Below are positions 10,003 through 19,039 of a DNA stretch of 37,862 nt, one piece after another. Source of the stretch: Nitrososphaerales archaeon (GTDB lineage Archaea > Thermoproteota > Nitrososphaeria > Nitrososphaerales > Nitrososphaeraceae); contig JANWKP010000043.1 in assembly GCA_025451315.1 (NCBI GenBank), positions 1-37,862 of the forward strand, written 5' to 3'. The position numbers were made by a program, and so were the translations under genes. Each line of letters opens with the position of its first letter. Within the stretch, counting starts at the first letter, position 1. The notes under the pieces are model-generated. The model had not been told where the DNA came from and ran no database searches. It saw only the letters and a program-made list of their open reading frames with translations.

Positions 10003-11304
10003 TTATTTTGTTAAATTTACATTTGCACCAAGTCCTATGATTTCGTTTATGAAGGAAGGAAAAGAGACATCTATAGATTCGGCTCCACTCACCACGGATT
10101 TATTTGTTAACATAGATGCTATTGTAAATGCCATAAAGAGTCTATGATCATTATGAGAATCGAATACTACATTTTTCAAACGTTTAACTGGATTGATTAA
10201 AACTTCGTCTTCTTTTTCATAGATATCTACTCCCATCTTTTTCAATTCTTTAGTAATAATTGAAACTCTATCAGTTTCCTTGAATCTAGCATGAGAAATT
10301 CCAAAAATCCTCACGGGTTTTTTTGCTTTTAAAGAGATAATAGTTACTACCGGTAACAGATCAGGACAATTCACCAGATTACGTTCTATTCCATCAAGAC
10401 TATTTGATCCATTTACAATTAGTTCACCTTTTTCTTTATTTACTCTAATATCCCCACCCATCTCCCTAACAATATCAATAATTTCCATGTCTCCTTGTGG
10501 ATACGAAAAATTCAATCCTCCTACTGTTATTTGTCCTCCACATAAAATACCTGCTGCTATAATAAATGATGCAGAAGAAAAATCACCAGGGATAGTAAAA
10601 TGTGTTGGTGTGTATTTAGAGTTAGATATATAATAATTCAAATATTCTTTATTGTGCTTAATGGACACACCGAATTTTTTCATTGTTTCTAGAGTCGAGA
10701 TAATGTATGGGATTGATACCTGTTTTCCTTTAACTCTTATTTCAACATCTGTAAGAGCATAACAACAGGAAATCAATAATGAAGAAATAAATTGACTAGA
10801 AACTCCCCCTTCTATTGATACTAAACCACCTTTTATCCCGCCGCCTTTTACAATTAATGGAGGAGTATTTTTTTCATTGGAGGAAAAAGCGTTGACACCT
10901 AACTGATTTAGAGCTGATATTAGAGGTTTCATAGGTCTTGTCTTTAAACTATCATCTCCAGTAAGAATAGTATAACCATTTTTTACTAATGCGGCCATTG
11001 AACTTAAAATTCTAATGGTTGTTCCAGAGTTTTCTGCATTGATTACATCTTTTGGTGTTTCAAAATGATTTTTTCCTAGTATTTTGATGGAGTTACCATT
11101 TTTACTAACCTTTTCAATTTTTATCCCAAACATTTTGCAACCTGAAATAGTTGCTATCGTATCTCTACTAAGAAGTGGATTACTAATTGTGGTTATTCCC
11201 TCTGCAAGTGAGGCAATAGCAATTGCTCTATGTGTATAACTTTTACTTGGAGGACATTTTATATTACCTTCTAAAAATGATTTACGAATTTCTAGTTTAG
11301 CCAA
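10003..11304 (-). CDS. aroA: 3-phosphoshikimate 1-carboxyvinyltransferase (EPSP synthase)
   Basis: PPSKSYTHRAIAIASLAEG, AENSGTTIRILSSMAAL, SSQFISSLL, KETDRVSIITKEL, DHRLFMAFTIAS. Confidence 0.96.
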   Translation of the reverse strand: MAKLEIRKSFLEGNIKCPPSKSYTHRAIAIASLAEGITTISNPLLSRDTIATISGCKMFGIKIEKVSKNGNSIKILGKNHFETPKDVINAENSGTTIRILSSMAALVKNGYTILTGDDSLKTRPMKPLISALNQLGVNAFSSNEKNTPPLIVKGGGIKGGLVSIEGGVSSQFISSLLISCCYALTDVEIRVKGKQVSIPYIISTLETMKKFGVSIKHNKEYLNYYISNSKYTPTHFTIPGDFSSASFIIAAGILCGGQITVGGLNFSYPQGDMEIIDIVREMGGDIRVNKEKGELIVNGSNSLDGIERNLVNCPDLLPVVTIISLKAKKPVRIFGISHARFKETDRVSIITKELKKMGVDIYEKEDEVLINPVKRLKNVVFDSHNDHRLFMAFTIASMLTNKSVVSGAESIDVSFPSFINEIIGLGANVNLTK

Positions 11305-12151
11305 TTTTCTTTTCTATGCTCGCTTTGGAATTATTAATTTGGCAAACTAATGTTTTTCCATATCTTTCTAAAATACTTCTAATTGTAGTGAGATCCTTTT
11401 TCTCAAGAATAACTGCTATTGATGGTCCATTTCCCGAGATTGAAGCGGATAAAGCTCCATTTTCTATTGATAGAAGAATCGGATTATAATCATATCCCAT
11501 TAAAGAAGATACTAAAAGTCCATTCAAGGTCATAGCCTGCCAAAAATCAGATTTTTCTGCGAAACGAATTGCTTGATCGAAGAAGTCGGGTAAGATTTTT
11601 AATTTTAAAGGACTCTTTCGAGATGAATTATTAGGAAGAAGAACAAGAGCTAACAGATTAATAGGGCCATTTTCTCTTTTTAATAATTTATTAGAATAAT
11701 TATCTGTAATTACAAAACCACCGAAATAGCATGCAGTAGAATCGTCATAAGCTCCAGTTATTGTTATTTTAGCTTTTCGTGATGCATTAACAGCGGTATC
11801 TAAAACTTTAAAATCATCAATATTTTCTTCTACTACTCCATAACAGGCTAAAGATACTGCTGATGATACAGCACTAGAACTTTTCAATCCAAATCCAATA
11901 GGTATATCAGAAGAAACACTTAAAAAAATATCATTATATTGAAGTATTTTTTTAGGTATGCTGTTATGGATAATATATTTAAACAATTCACTATTCCTAT
12001 TATTATTAATGATCCTACCTTCTCCTTTACGCAAATGAATCTCTGCGGTGGTCTCGAGTGAAATTCCAAGGGCAGAGCCTTTACCAGTAGCAATAGCATT
12101 AACTATTGATATTGCACCATGAACTGTAGCTTTTGTGGAAATTGAAGTCAT
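11297..12151 (-). CDS. Archaeal GHMP-family shikimate kinase
   Basis: MTSISTKATVHGAISIVNAIATGKGSALGISL; PIGFGLKSSSAVSSAVSLA (GHMP ATP loop); SASISGNGPSIAVI. The start at 12151 overlaps the aroE stop; the longer listed ORF start is unlikely. Confidence 0.92.
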   Translation of the reverse strand: MTSISTKATVHGAISIVNAIATGKGSALGISLETTAEIHLRKGEGRIINNNRNSELFKYIIHNSIPKKILQYNDIFLSVSSDIPIGFGLKSSSAVSSAVSLACYGVVEENIDDFKVLDTAVNASRKAKITITGAYDDSTACYFGGFVITDNYSNKLLKRENGPINLLALVLLPNNSSRKSPLKLKILPDFFDQAIRFAEKSDFWQAMTLNGLLVSSLMGYDYNPILLSIENGALSASISGNGPSIAVILEKKDLTTIRSILERYGKTLVCQINNSKASIEKKIG

Positions 12152-12993
12152 TGAGGTTCCCCAAAGATACCAAATAATGCCTTTTTCATAGCATGAATAG
12201 GAGCATCGAGCCCTGTCCAAATCTTGAATGCTTGAGCTCCTTGTGCAAGAAGCATTTCATATCCATAAACAACTTTGGCATTAACATCCTTTGCCTTTCC
12301 TAATAAATCAGTAATTATCGGTTTATATATTATATCATAGACAATACTTTTTGGATTTATATTATCCCGTCCTATTGGACTGCTTTCATTGTTTAAGCCA
12401 ATTGAGGTAGCATTGACGATTAAATCGGATTGTAATGCAAGTTTAGAAAGATTATTGAAATCATCTTTATGAGTATTTAATCCTAATTTCAATCCGTGTT
12501 GGACAAGATTTGAAGCATTTTGAGTTGAACGATTAACTATAATGATCTCACCTATTTCTTTTTCATATGAAAGAGCCGTCACTATTGCGTAAGCTGCTCC
12601 ACCAGCACCCATTATCAAAACCTTAATGCCTTTGAAATCGATATTTCGTTTATAAAGAGGTTGAATAAAACCATACAGATCAGTATTATATCCAGTCAAT
12701 TGTCCGCCTTCATTTTTTACTGTGTTTACAGCATTTGATTTAGAAGCAGTATTATCTAATACATCAAGATATGGTAGAATTGAAATTTTATGGGGAATAG
12801 TAACATTAAAACCTGCAATACCAATTGACTTTAACGATTCTATTGATGTTTTAAGTTCTCTAGGAGGTACACGAAAAGAAATATAAGAGCTTTTGATTCC
12901 AAGTGCAGAAAATGCAGAATTTTGCATTATTGGAGACAATGAATGTTGGACAGGATCACCAATTATACAATATGTCTTAATTGGTGATGACAT
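12148..12993 (-). CDS. aroE: Shikimate dehydrogenase
   Basis: IGDPVQHSLSPIMQNSAF, GFNVTIPHKISI, AVNTV...GYNTDLYGF, MGAGGAAYAIV. Confidence 0.96.
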   Translation of the reverse strand: MSSPIKTYCIIGDPVQHSLSPIMQNSAFSALGIKSSYISFRVPPRELKTSIESLKSIGIAGFNVTIPHKISILPYLDVLDNTASKSNAVNTVKNEGGQLTGYNTDLYGFIQPLYKRNIDFKGIKVLIMGAGGAAYAIVTALSYEKEIGEIIIVNRSTQNASNLVQHGLKLGLNTHKDDFNNLSKLALQSDLIVNATSIGLNNESSPIGRDNINPKSIVYDIIYKPIITDLLGKAKDVNAKVVYGYEMLLAQGAQAFKIWTGLDAPIHAMKKALFGIFGEPQ

Positions 12994-13693
12994 TATCTAA
13001 AAAATATTTATTAATTCTTTCATATATTCTTCTCATTTCTATTACAGATAGCTGACCAGGAGCTATAGATTGTTCTAGAGATGCATAAGTAAAAGGAGAA
13101 TTTCTGTGAAATGTAGATAAAATTCTCGATATTATACCATAATCACCCATTGCAAATGCAATTAAATTACAATCCTTGAATTTATCATATAAATTCAATA
13201 ATCTGAAAGAATCTTTAATAGTTGTTGCCATTGTGACTAATTTTAAATTATTACTAAACCTTTTCATATCATAAATCTTTTTTTCTAGATATTCATTAGA
13301 AGGAGTATTGAAAAAATTATGCCAGGAGATGAGAACGTTTGACTTGTCTTTGAGATAATCGTTTAATGAATGGTCTGCACTAATGGTATCGTATTCTACA
13401 TCTAATAACATTGGATTTGTATCATACAGCATTTTTAGAATTTTGAGTCTTTCCAATTCGTTTCCATTAAATTTACCTTGTTGCTCACGTGATCTTAATG
13501 TAAATACGGATTTTGATTTTATTGATTCAATAATCTTCAATGAAGAAGGGATTTCCAATTGATCTAAAAAATCAAACCGAATCTCTAAAAAATCACTTAA
13601 TTCTAATGCTTTGTTTATAGAAGAAGATAATTCTTTAATTGTTTTTGCACCAATTGAAACGCAAATTCTTTCTGTCAAAGTAAACCTATTCAC
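12977..13693 (-). CDS. aroD: 3-dehydroquinate dehydratase, type I
   Basis: ICVSIGAKT, LEIRFDFLDQL, VFTLRSREQQGKF, LISWHNFFNTPS, KLVTMATT, AFAMGDYGIISR, SPFTYASL..SIAPGQLS. Confidence 0.92.
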   Translation of the reverse strand: MNRFTLTERICVSIGAKTIKELSSSINKALELSDFLEIRFDFLDQLEIPSSLKIIESIKSKSVFTLRSREQQGKFNGNELERLKILKMLYDTNPMLLDVEYDTISADHSLNDYLKDKSNVLISWHNFFNTPSNEYLEKKIYDMKRFSNNLKLVTMATTIKDSFRLLNLYDKFKDCNLIAFAMGDYGIISRILSTFHRNSPFTYASLEQSIAPGQLSVIEMRRIYERINKYFLDNVITN

Positions 13694-13826
13694 TAATACA
13701 ATTATTTAAGTGAATATAAATTTTTTAATTGCGTGAATAACTTATTATTAATTATTATCTAGAATTTGAAAACGTATACCTGATTAAGAAGAAAGATGAT
13801 TCGATGCAAAATAAATATAAATAAAT

Positions 13827-14720
13827 TTATACATTATGATGTGAAGGAATTTTTTTCCAGTTTGCTATCAGTGCTTCTGGTCTGATATGAATTGGTTCGA
13901 TTAATCGAGATCGAGCTAACTTTACATATTCATTAATAATATCTACTCCGATAAATCGACGTTGTAAATGGAAAGCAACTTTAGTTGTTTGTCCACTACC
14001 ATTAAAAGGATCTAAAATTGTATCTCCCTCATAAGAATATAATTTCATTAATCTGTATGGAATTTCCTCTGGAAATGGACATGGATGTTCTATATAACCA
14101 GGAGGAATTGGAGCGATATGCCATACTGAATTAGCGATTTCTTTCGTCCATTCTTCATGAGTTGCAGGTAATGTTTCTGTCCTTTCAGTTCTTCCACTGC
14201 TAACGTTCCCCTTTCTAAGAACTAAAATCAGTTCATGCATAATATTTGCTCTATAATATTTGGGGTATGGGTTAATAACAAATGAACCGTACCTATTAGT
14301 TCCACCAGTTACCTTGTGCCATACTATCTCTTCATGTAGGTTCCACTTCCCGTATGGTTCGACTAATTGTGATAAGACCATGTGGGGGAGTGGTAAGAGA
14401 GTCCCATTTACAACTTCATTAGCTATAACTATACAACAATAACCTCCTTCTTTCGTTGCATTGTATATTTTGTTATTAAATATATCGATCATCTCCTCAA
14501 GATATTCTTTTGTATTGATGTTGGATTTACCTCGATAATATGATCCATTCTTTGAGATATGTGCACTATAATCGATTGCATTTCTATATGGAGGAGATGT
14601 TATTGTTAACTGAATTGAATCATTAGGAATTTTAGAAATTATTTCTTTGCAATCGCCTGATAAAATTTTATCAACATAACTACGCTTTATTTTCATAATG
14701 GAAAATAAATTTTTAATCAA
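13827..14720 (-). CDS. DNA (N4-cytosine or N6-adenine) methyltransferase, TSPPY type
   Basis: Catalytic LTITSPPYRNAIDYSAH and SAM-binding GDTILDPFNGSGQTTKVAFHLQRRFIGVDI, plus SVWHIAP. A likely start is the internal MKIKRSYVDKILSGDC near 14696. Confidence 0.9.
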   Translation of the reverse strand: MIKNLFSIMKIKRSYVDKILSGDCKEIISKIPNDSIQLTITSPPYRNAIDYSAHISKNGSYYRGKSNINTKEYLEEMIDIFNNKIYNATKEGGYCCIVIANEVVNGTLLPLPHMVLSQLVEPYGKWNLHEEIVWHKVTGGTNRYGSFVINPYPKYYRANIMHELILVLRKGNVSSGRTERTETLPATHEEWTKEIANSVWHIAPIPPGYIEHPCPFPEEIPYRLMKLYSYEGDTILDPFNGSGQTTKVAFHLQRRFIGVDIINEYVKLARSRLIEPIHIRPEALIANWKKIPSHHNV

Positions 14721-14847
14721 TATTCAGCATGCTTTAAAATATTCGACTAACTAATAAAGAAATTTTATACAATAACAATTGAACTTATCAGAGATGAAAC
14801 AAGTATTTTTGTACTAAACAAACTAAATGAGTCCAAAGAAGAATTAT

Positions 14848-15918
14848 TCATTTTTCAAGAATGTATTCTTTAACTTCGACCCCAAAATGTCTTCCACTAC
14901 TAGGTTTAAAGTATCCTAAAATTTTATCTCCTTCCTTAATGGAAGTAACTGGCAATAATTCTCCATTATCCCTGATTAATTGAATTGTTTCTGCATTTTG
15001 GACTATAACAGTTCCTTCGATATTATCGCCAATTGCTTTAATTAACCTCAATGGTCTAGTTTCAATTTTACATCTCCCTACTGATACAGGTCGAGAATTT
15101 CCTTCCTTACTTACAATATATATCTCAGTTCCAGATTCTAACTCCGAAAGATATGTAGTTCTTCCATTAGGAAGAATAGTGTAACAATATACTGCTCCGG
15201 CATTAACTCTAAAAGGACGTGGAGAGGTAAAAGATGAACCAGCCGATTCATTGTGTAAAAGAAATAGAAAATTGGATTTACTTCCAACTAGCATCCCTTC
15301 TCATGTTTCAAGCATTGAAACAGTATCTACACATACTCTTTCTCCTATTCCTATATCTCTAAAACCTACAATTTCACATACTTTTATTTCAAATTTTTTA
15401 TCTTTTAGATATTGTTTAGATTCTTCTATTTCTTTAACATTTGCAGTTTGAAGTATCACCCCGTCTACACCCAATTCTAATATCGCAAACATTGTTCTTA
15501 CTTCCTCTGAATTTTTGGCAGTGGTGAAAATTTTTGCTCTTGTATTCTGTAAAGTAGCAATTATATTTTCCAATGGTATAATCTTCCAATTATCGGCATC
15601 TACGATAATATAATTAGCACCATTATAGATTGCATTTTCTATATCATGAATATCATCATTTGAGAAAACTTTTTTATAATAAGCCAAGGATTTTCCTTTT
15701 ATCTTATTTGAGATTAAATCTTCCATAGATTTGCAAATGATAATATCAGCCAGTTCAGATTCATAAATAATTTTAAAATTTTTCTTCCTTTTTATTTTAT
15801 TAGGATCTATAAGTAATGTATCACTTTCTTTTAACTGATCCAAAACTAAGTCCAGATTAGGAAAATCAGAAGGAGGCGCAATAATTAATTCTTTATTTTT
15901 TACTTTTTCTTTTTCCAA
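14848..15918 (-). CDS. 3-dehydroquinate synthase II (archaeal type), interrupted by an in-frame TGA at 15301..15303
   Basis: Two ORFs (15301..15918 and 14848..15294) in the same frame join as [35 protein letters not shown]...PRPFRVNAGAVYCYTILPNGRTTYLSEL. The family pattern is ...GxGDRVCVDTCSxxxxGEGMLVGS...RPFRVNAGPVHAY. Confidence 0.9.
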
Positions 15919-16693
15919 AGTTTTTCATTGCCTCACTAAAATTTTTTCGATCTATAATTATTTCACATAATGCTTTTATAAGAGAAGAAGGAGTATCATG
16001 TTGGAAAATATTTCTTCCAAAAGTAACACCTTTAGCACCGGCTTCAATAGCATTGGAGCACATTTCTAAAATGTCAGAGTCAGTTTTTGCTTTTGGACCA
16101 CCTGCAATTACAATAGGAACGGGACATCTTTTAACGACTGACCGAAAGGAATCTAAATCACCAGTATAAACAGATTTTACTATATCTGCGCCAGCTTCTG
16201 CACCGATTCGAGTAACATGCGCTACAATTTCAGGATCATATGGATTTTTTATGTTTTCCCCTCTTGGATACATCATAGCTAATAACGGGACATCCCATTC
16301 ATCACACTCATCAGAAATCATCCCCAAGATCTCTAACATTTCAGGTTCTTCTTTTGCACCAATATTTATATGAACAGAAACGGCATCGGATCCGAGTCTT
16401 ATAGCGTCTGCAACATTTCCCATAAGTACTTTTTTATTCGGATAAGGACTTAAAGAAGTGCTGGCAGACAAGTGTGTTATTAATCCTATGTTGGTAACTC
16501 TGGGCAAAGATTTGATAATCCCTTTGTTGATAATTACTGCTGTTAAGCCAGAATTTTCGCATTGATATATCATTTCATGAGGATTTTCTAGACCTTTTAG
16601 TGGACCATTAGTTATGCCATGGTCCATAGGAATACAAACCATCTTTCCATTTTTTGTAATTCTGTTTAACCTAATGTCTCTTCCTGAGACCAT
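15893..16693 (-). CDS. 2-amino-3,7-dideoxy-D-threo-hept-6-ulosonate (ADH) synthase, class I aldolase family
   Basis: RLNRITKNGKMVCIPMDHGITNGP, VHINIGAKEEPEMLE, MMYPRGENI, ADIVKSVYTGD, PIVIAGGPK, GVTFGRNIFQH; overlaps the DHQ synthase II start. Confidence 0.92.
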   Translation of the reverse strand: MVSGRDIRLNRITKNGKMVCIPMDHGITNGPLKGLENPHEMIYQCENSGLTAVIINKGIIKSLPRVTNIGLITHLSASTSLSPYPNKKVLMGNVADAIRLGSDAVSVHINIGAKEEPEMLEILGMISDECDEWDVPLLAMMYPRGENIKNPYDPEIVAHVTRIGAEAGADIVKSVYTGDLDSFRSVVKRCPVPIVIAGGPKAKTDSDILEMCSNAIEAGAKGVTFGRNIFQHDTPSSLIKALCEIIIDRKNFSEAMKNFGKRKSKK

Positions 16694-16794
16694 AAAGATG
16701 AAGGATATTTGTCCTACTTAAAAGTGATCTGCTATGTGTAAACAGTGTAAATAAGAAGAAAAATGTAATAAGACCAATTAGATTTTTATTTAAC

Positions 16795-17571
16795 TTAAGA
16801 ATTCTTAAAAGATATAACACAAATTTTTGGTAATATTCTTTTATGATTATTTTTTAATAACCTATTTCTTACTAATTCTACATCTTTTTTAGTACATCCT
16901 TTTGTTAGTAGATCTTTTTCTGTATCTTCTGAATTATTTTTATCGAGATATTTCAAAATAGCATCAATTTTTTCATATTCCATTCCTATTTCATCTTCGG
17001 CAGTTTGGTTTAACCATAAAGAAGGAGTGCTCTTTTTTAATAATATAGATTTTGGAACATTTAGGTGTATAGCTAATTCTCTTACCTCAGTTTTGTATAA
17101 GTCACATAACGGTAGAAGATCAGCTGCACCATCTCCAAATTTCGTAAAGTATCCAATCATCATTTCACTTTTGTCCGATGTACCTAAAACTAATCTGTTG
17201 AAAAAATTGGCATAGTAATAAATTAGAGCCATGCGAATCCTGGCAGTAAGATTACCTATAGCCATTTTTTCTAATGGTAGTAGATCTATGTATTTTTGTT
17301 TAATTTCTGTAATATCGATTATTTGATATTGTATATCCAATTCTTTACATAATTCAACAGCGTCTTCTAGATCATTCTGCTTTGAAACGTTTCTATCAGG
17401 TAAAATTAATCCCATTACTCTCTTGTTACCCAATGCTTTAGTAGCTAAACATACTGCAACAGAAGAGTCAATTCCTCCACTTAAACCTAATACTACTCCT
17501 TGAGATTGAGCTATGGATAATTCTAGTCTAATAAATTCAATAATACAATTTGCAATATCTAAAATTTTCAA
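16795..17571 (-). CDS. nadE: NH3-dependent NAD+ synthetase
   Basis: GVVLGLSGGIDSSVAVCLATKAL (PP-loop), LIYYYAN..NRLVLGTSDKSEMMIGYFTKFGDGAADLLPL. Confidence 0.95.
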   Translation of the reverse strand: MKILDIANCIIEFIRLELSIAQSQGVVLGLSGGIDSSVAVCLATKALGNKRVMGLILPDRNVSKQNDLEDAVELCKELDIQYQIIDITEIKQKYIDLLPLEKMAIGNLTARIRMALIYYYANFFNRLVLGTSDKSEMMIGYFTKFGDGAADLLPLCDLYKTEVRELAIHLNVPKSILLKKSTPSLWLNQTAEDEIGMEYEKIDAILKYLDKNNSEDTEKDLLTKGCTKKDVELVRNRLLKNNHKRILPKICVISFKNS

Positions 17572-17713
17572 TATATAAATTATTGTTAAATTATATATTA
17601 TTAAATCGATCTCTTATTAGTATCTAATTTTTTGAGATGGCAGTTGATAATAAAAAAATTATTTCATAGCCAAAAAAAGTTTTATTAGCTAAATTTGCTG
17701 AAATAATTAGACA

Positions 17714-18775
17714 TTGGCTGCCTCTAATATCAATACTTACGATAAAGCAGGAGTAAATATTCGAAAAATTCGTTCTACACAAAGAAATATTGGAAAAATG
17801 ATTACTGAATCATATTCTTTTCCAGAAATTGGAAAAATTACTTCGGGGTTTGGCCATTATTCTGGCTTAATAACTATAGGAAATAATGTTCTAGCATTAC
17901 ATACAGACGGCGTTGGAACTAAAATTCTTGTTGCCCAGCAGATGAAATGTTTTGATACAATAGGTATAGATTGCATAGCCATGAATGTAAATGATATTAT
18001 TTGTACAGGTGCACAACCTTTTGCATTTGTAGACTACATAGGTTTAAAAAAAGTTAACTTTGAATTGGTAAAAAAAATTATGAAAGGATTGGTCTCGGGA
18101 GCAAAAACAGCAAAAATAGCTATTGTTGGAGGTGAAACCGCTGTAGTTCCTGAATTGTTAGCGGGGGAAACTGAGGAAATGTTTGACCTTGCTGGCACTG
18201 CATTAGGAATGACACAAAATAAGGAACTTATTCTAGGGAATGAGATCAAAATTGGGGACATCATTTTAGGATTAGAAAGCAGTGGTTTGCATTCAAATGG
18301 CTATACATTAGCACGAAAGGTTTTATCAAAATATTCCCTCGACGAAATTCCTGAATTTATAACAAGATCTGTTGGAGAAGAATTACTCATTCCGACGAGA
18401 ATTTATGTTCAACCAATAATGGAATTGATCAAGGATAGAAAAATTACTATACATGGTTTAGCACATATAACAGGAGGAGCATTCACCAAATTAAAACGGT
18501 TAAATAATAAAGTAAGGTATAATCTTTCCCATTTATCTCCTCCTGCTGGCATTTTCAAGCAAATCCAAAAAGACGGCATAATAGATCTTAGGGAGATGTA
18601 TAGAACTTTTAATATGGGAATCGGTTTTTGTATAATTCTTCCAAAGGATAATGTTGATAAGACAGTAAGCATAATTGAAAAATATAATATTAAAGTCTCC
18701 CAAATTGGGGAAGTGGATTCAAAAGGTAATGGAAAAGTGATTGGAAAAGTTGAAAATAAGAAATATATTTTCTAA
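17714..18775 (+). CDS. purM: Phosphoribosylformylglycinamidine cyclo-ligase (TTG start)
   Basis: LHTDGVGTKILVAQQM, DCIAMNVNDIICTGAQPFAFVDYIG, GGETAVVPELL, GLESSGLHSNGYTLAR, HITGGAF. Confidence 0.95.
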   Translation: MAASNINTYDKAGVNIRKIRSTQRNIGKMITESYSFPEIGKITSGFGHYSGLITIGNNVLALHTDGVGTKILVAQQMKCFDTIGIDCIAMNVNDIICTGAQPFAFVDYIGLKKVNFELVKKIMKGLVSGAKTAKIAIVGGETAVVPELLAGETEEMFDLAGTALGMTQNKELILGNEIKIGDIILGLESSGLHSNGYTLARKVLSKYSLDEIPEFITRSVGEELLIPTRIYVQPIMELIKDRKITIHGLAHITGGAFTKLKRLNNKVRYNLSHLSPPAGIFKQIQKDGIIDLREMYRTFNMGIGFCIILPKDNVDKTVSIIEKYNIKVSQIGEVDSKGNGKVIGKVENKKYIF

Positions 18776-19039
18776 GTTCCGATAGTAATTATTAAAATCT
18801 ATGATTAATTTATTAACAATGAGCAATATCTAAATTTATAACTGAATATTTTTATTTTGGTAAAATATTAATTTTTATTATCCTAATATTCGAATTATAT
18901 ATTATTATGTTAAATTGTATTTACCACGATGATAAAATCTATAATCATTATTTGATTTATATTAAGTAACTTATTTCCATTGTTTGATTACAATTAATTC
19001 TAATTTATTGTAAAATATGAAAAATATTAAAAAAGGACA

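Noticed and set aside
11297-12220. Extended N-terminus MDRARCSYSCYEKGIIWYLWG of the shikimate kinase ORF
   Set aside because: It lies within the aroE coding region; the family-like start is the internal MTSISTKATVHG at 12151.
15301-15303. TGA as selenocysteine codon or genome-wide UGA reassignment
   Set aside because: The expected residue is Gly, not Cys/Sec, and TGA serves as an ordinary stop elsewhere in the window (for example aroC and DUF35).
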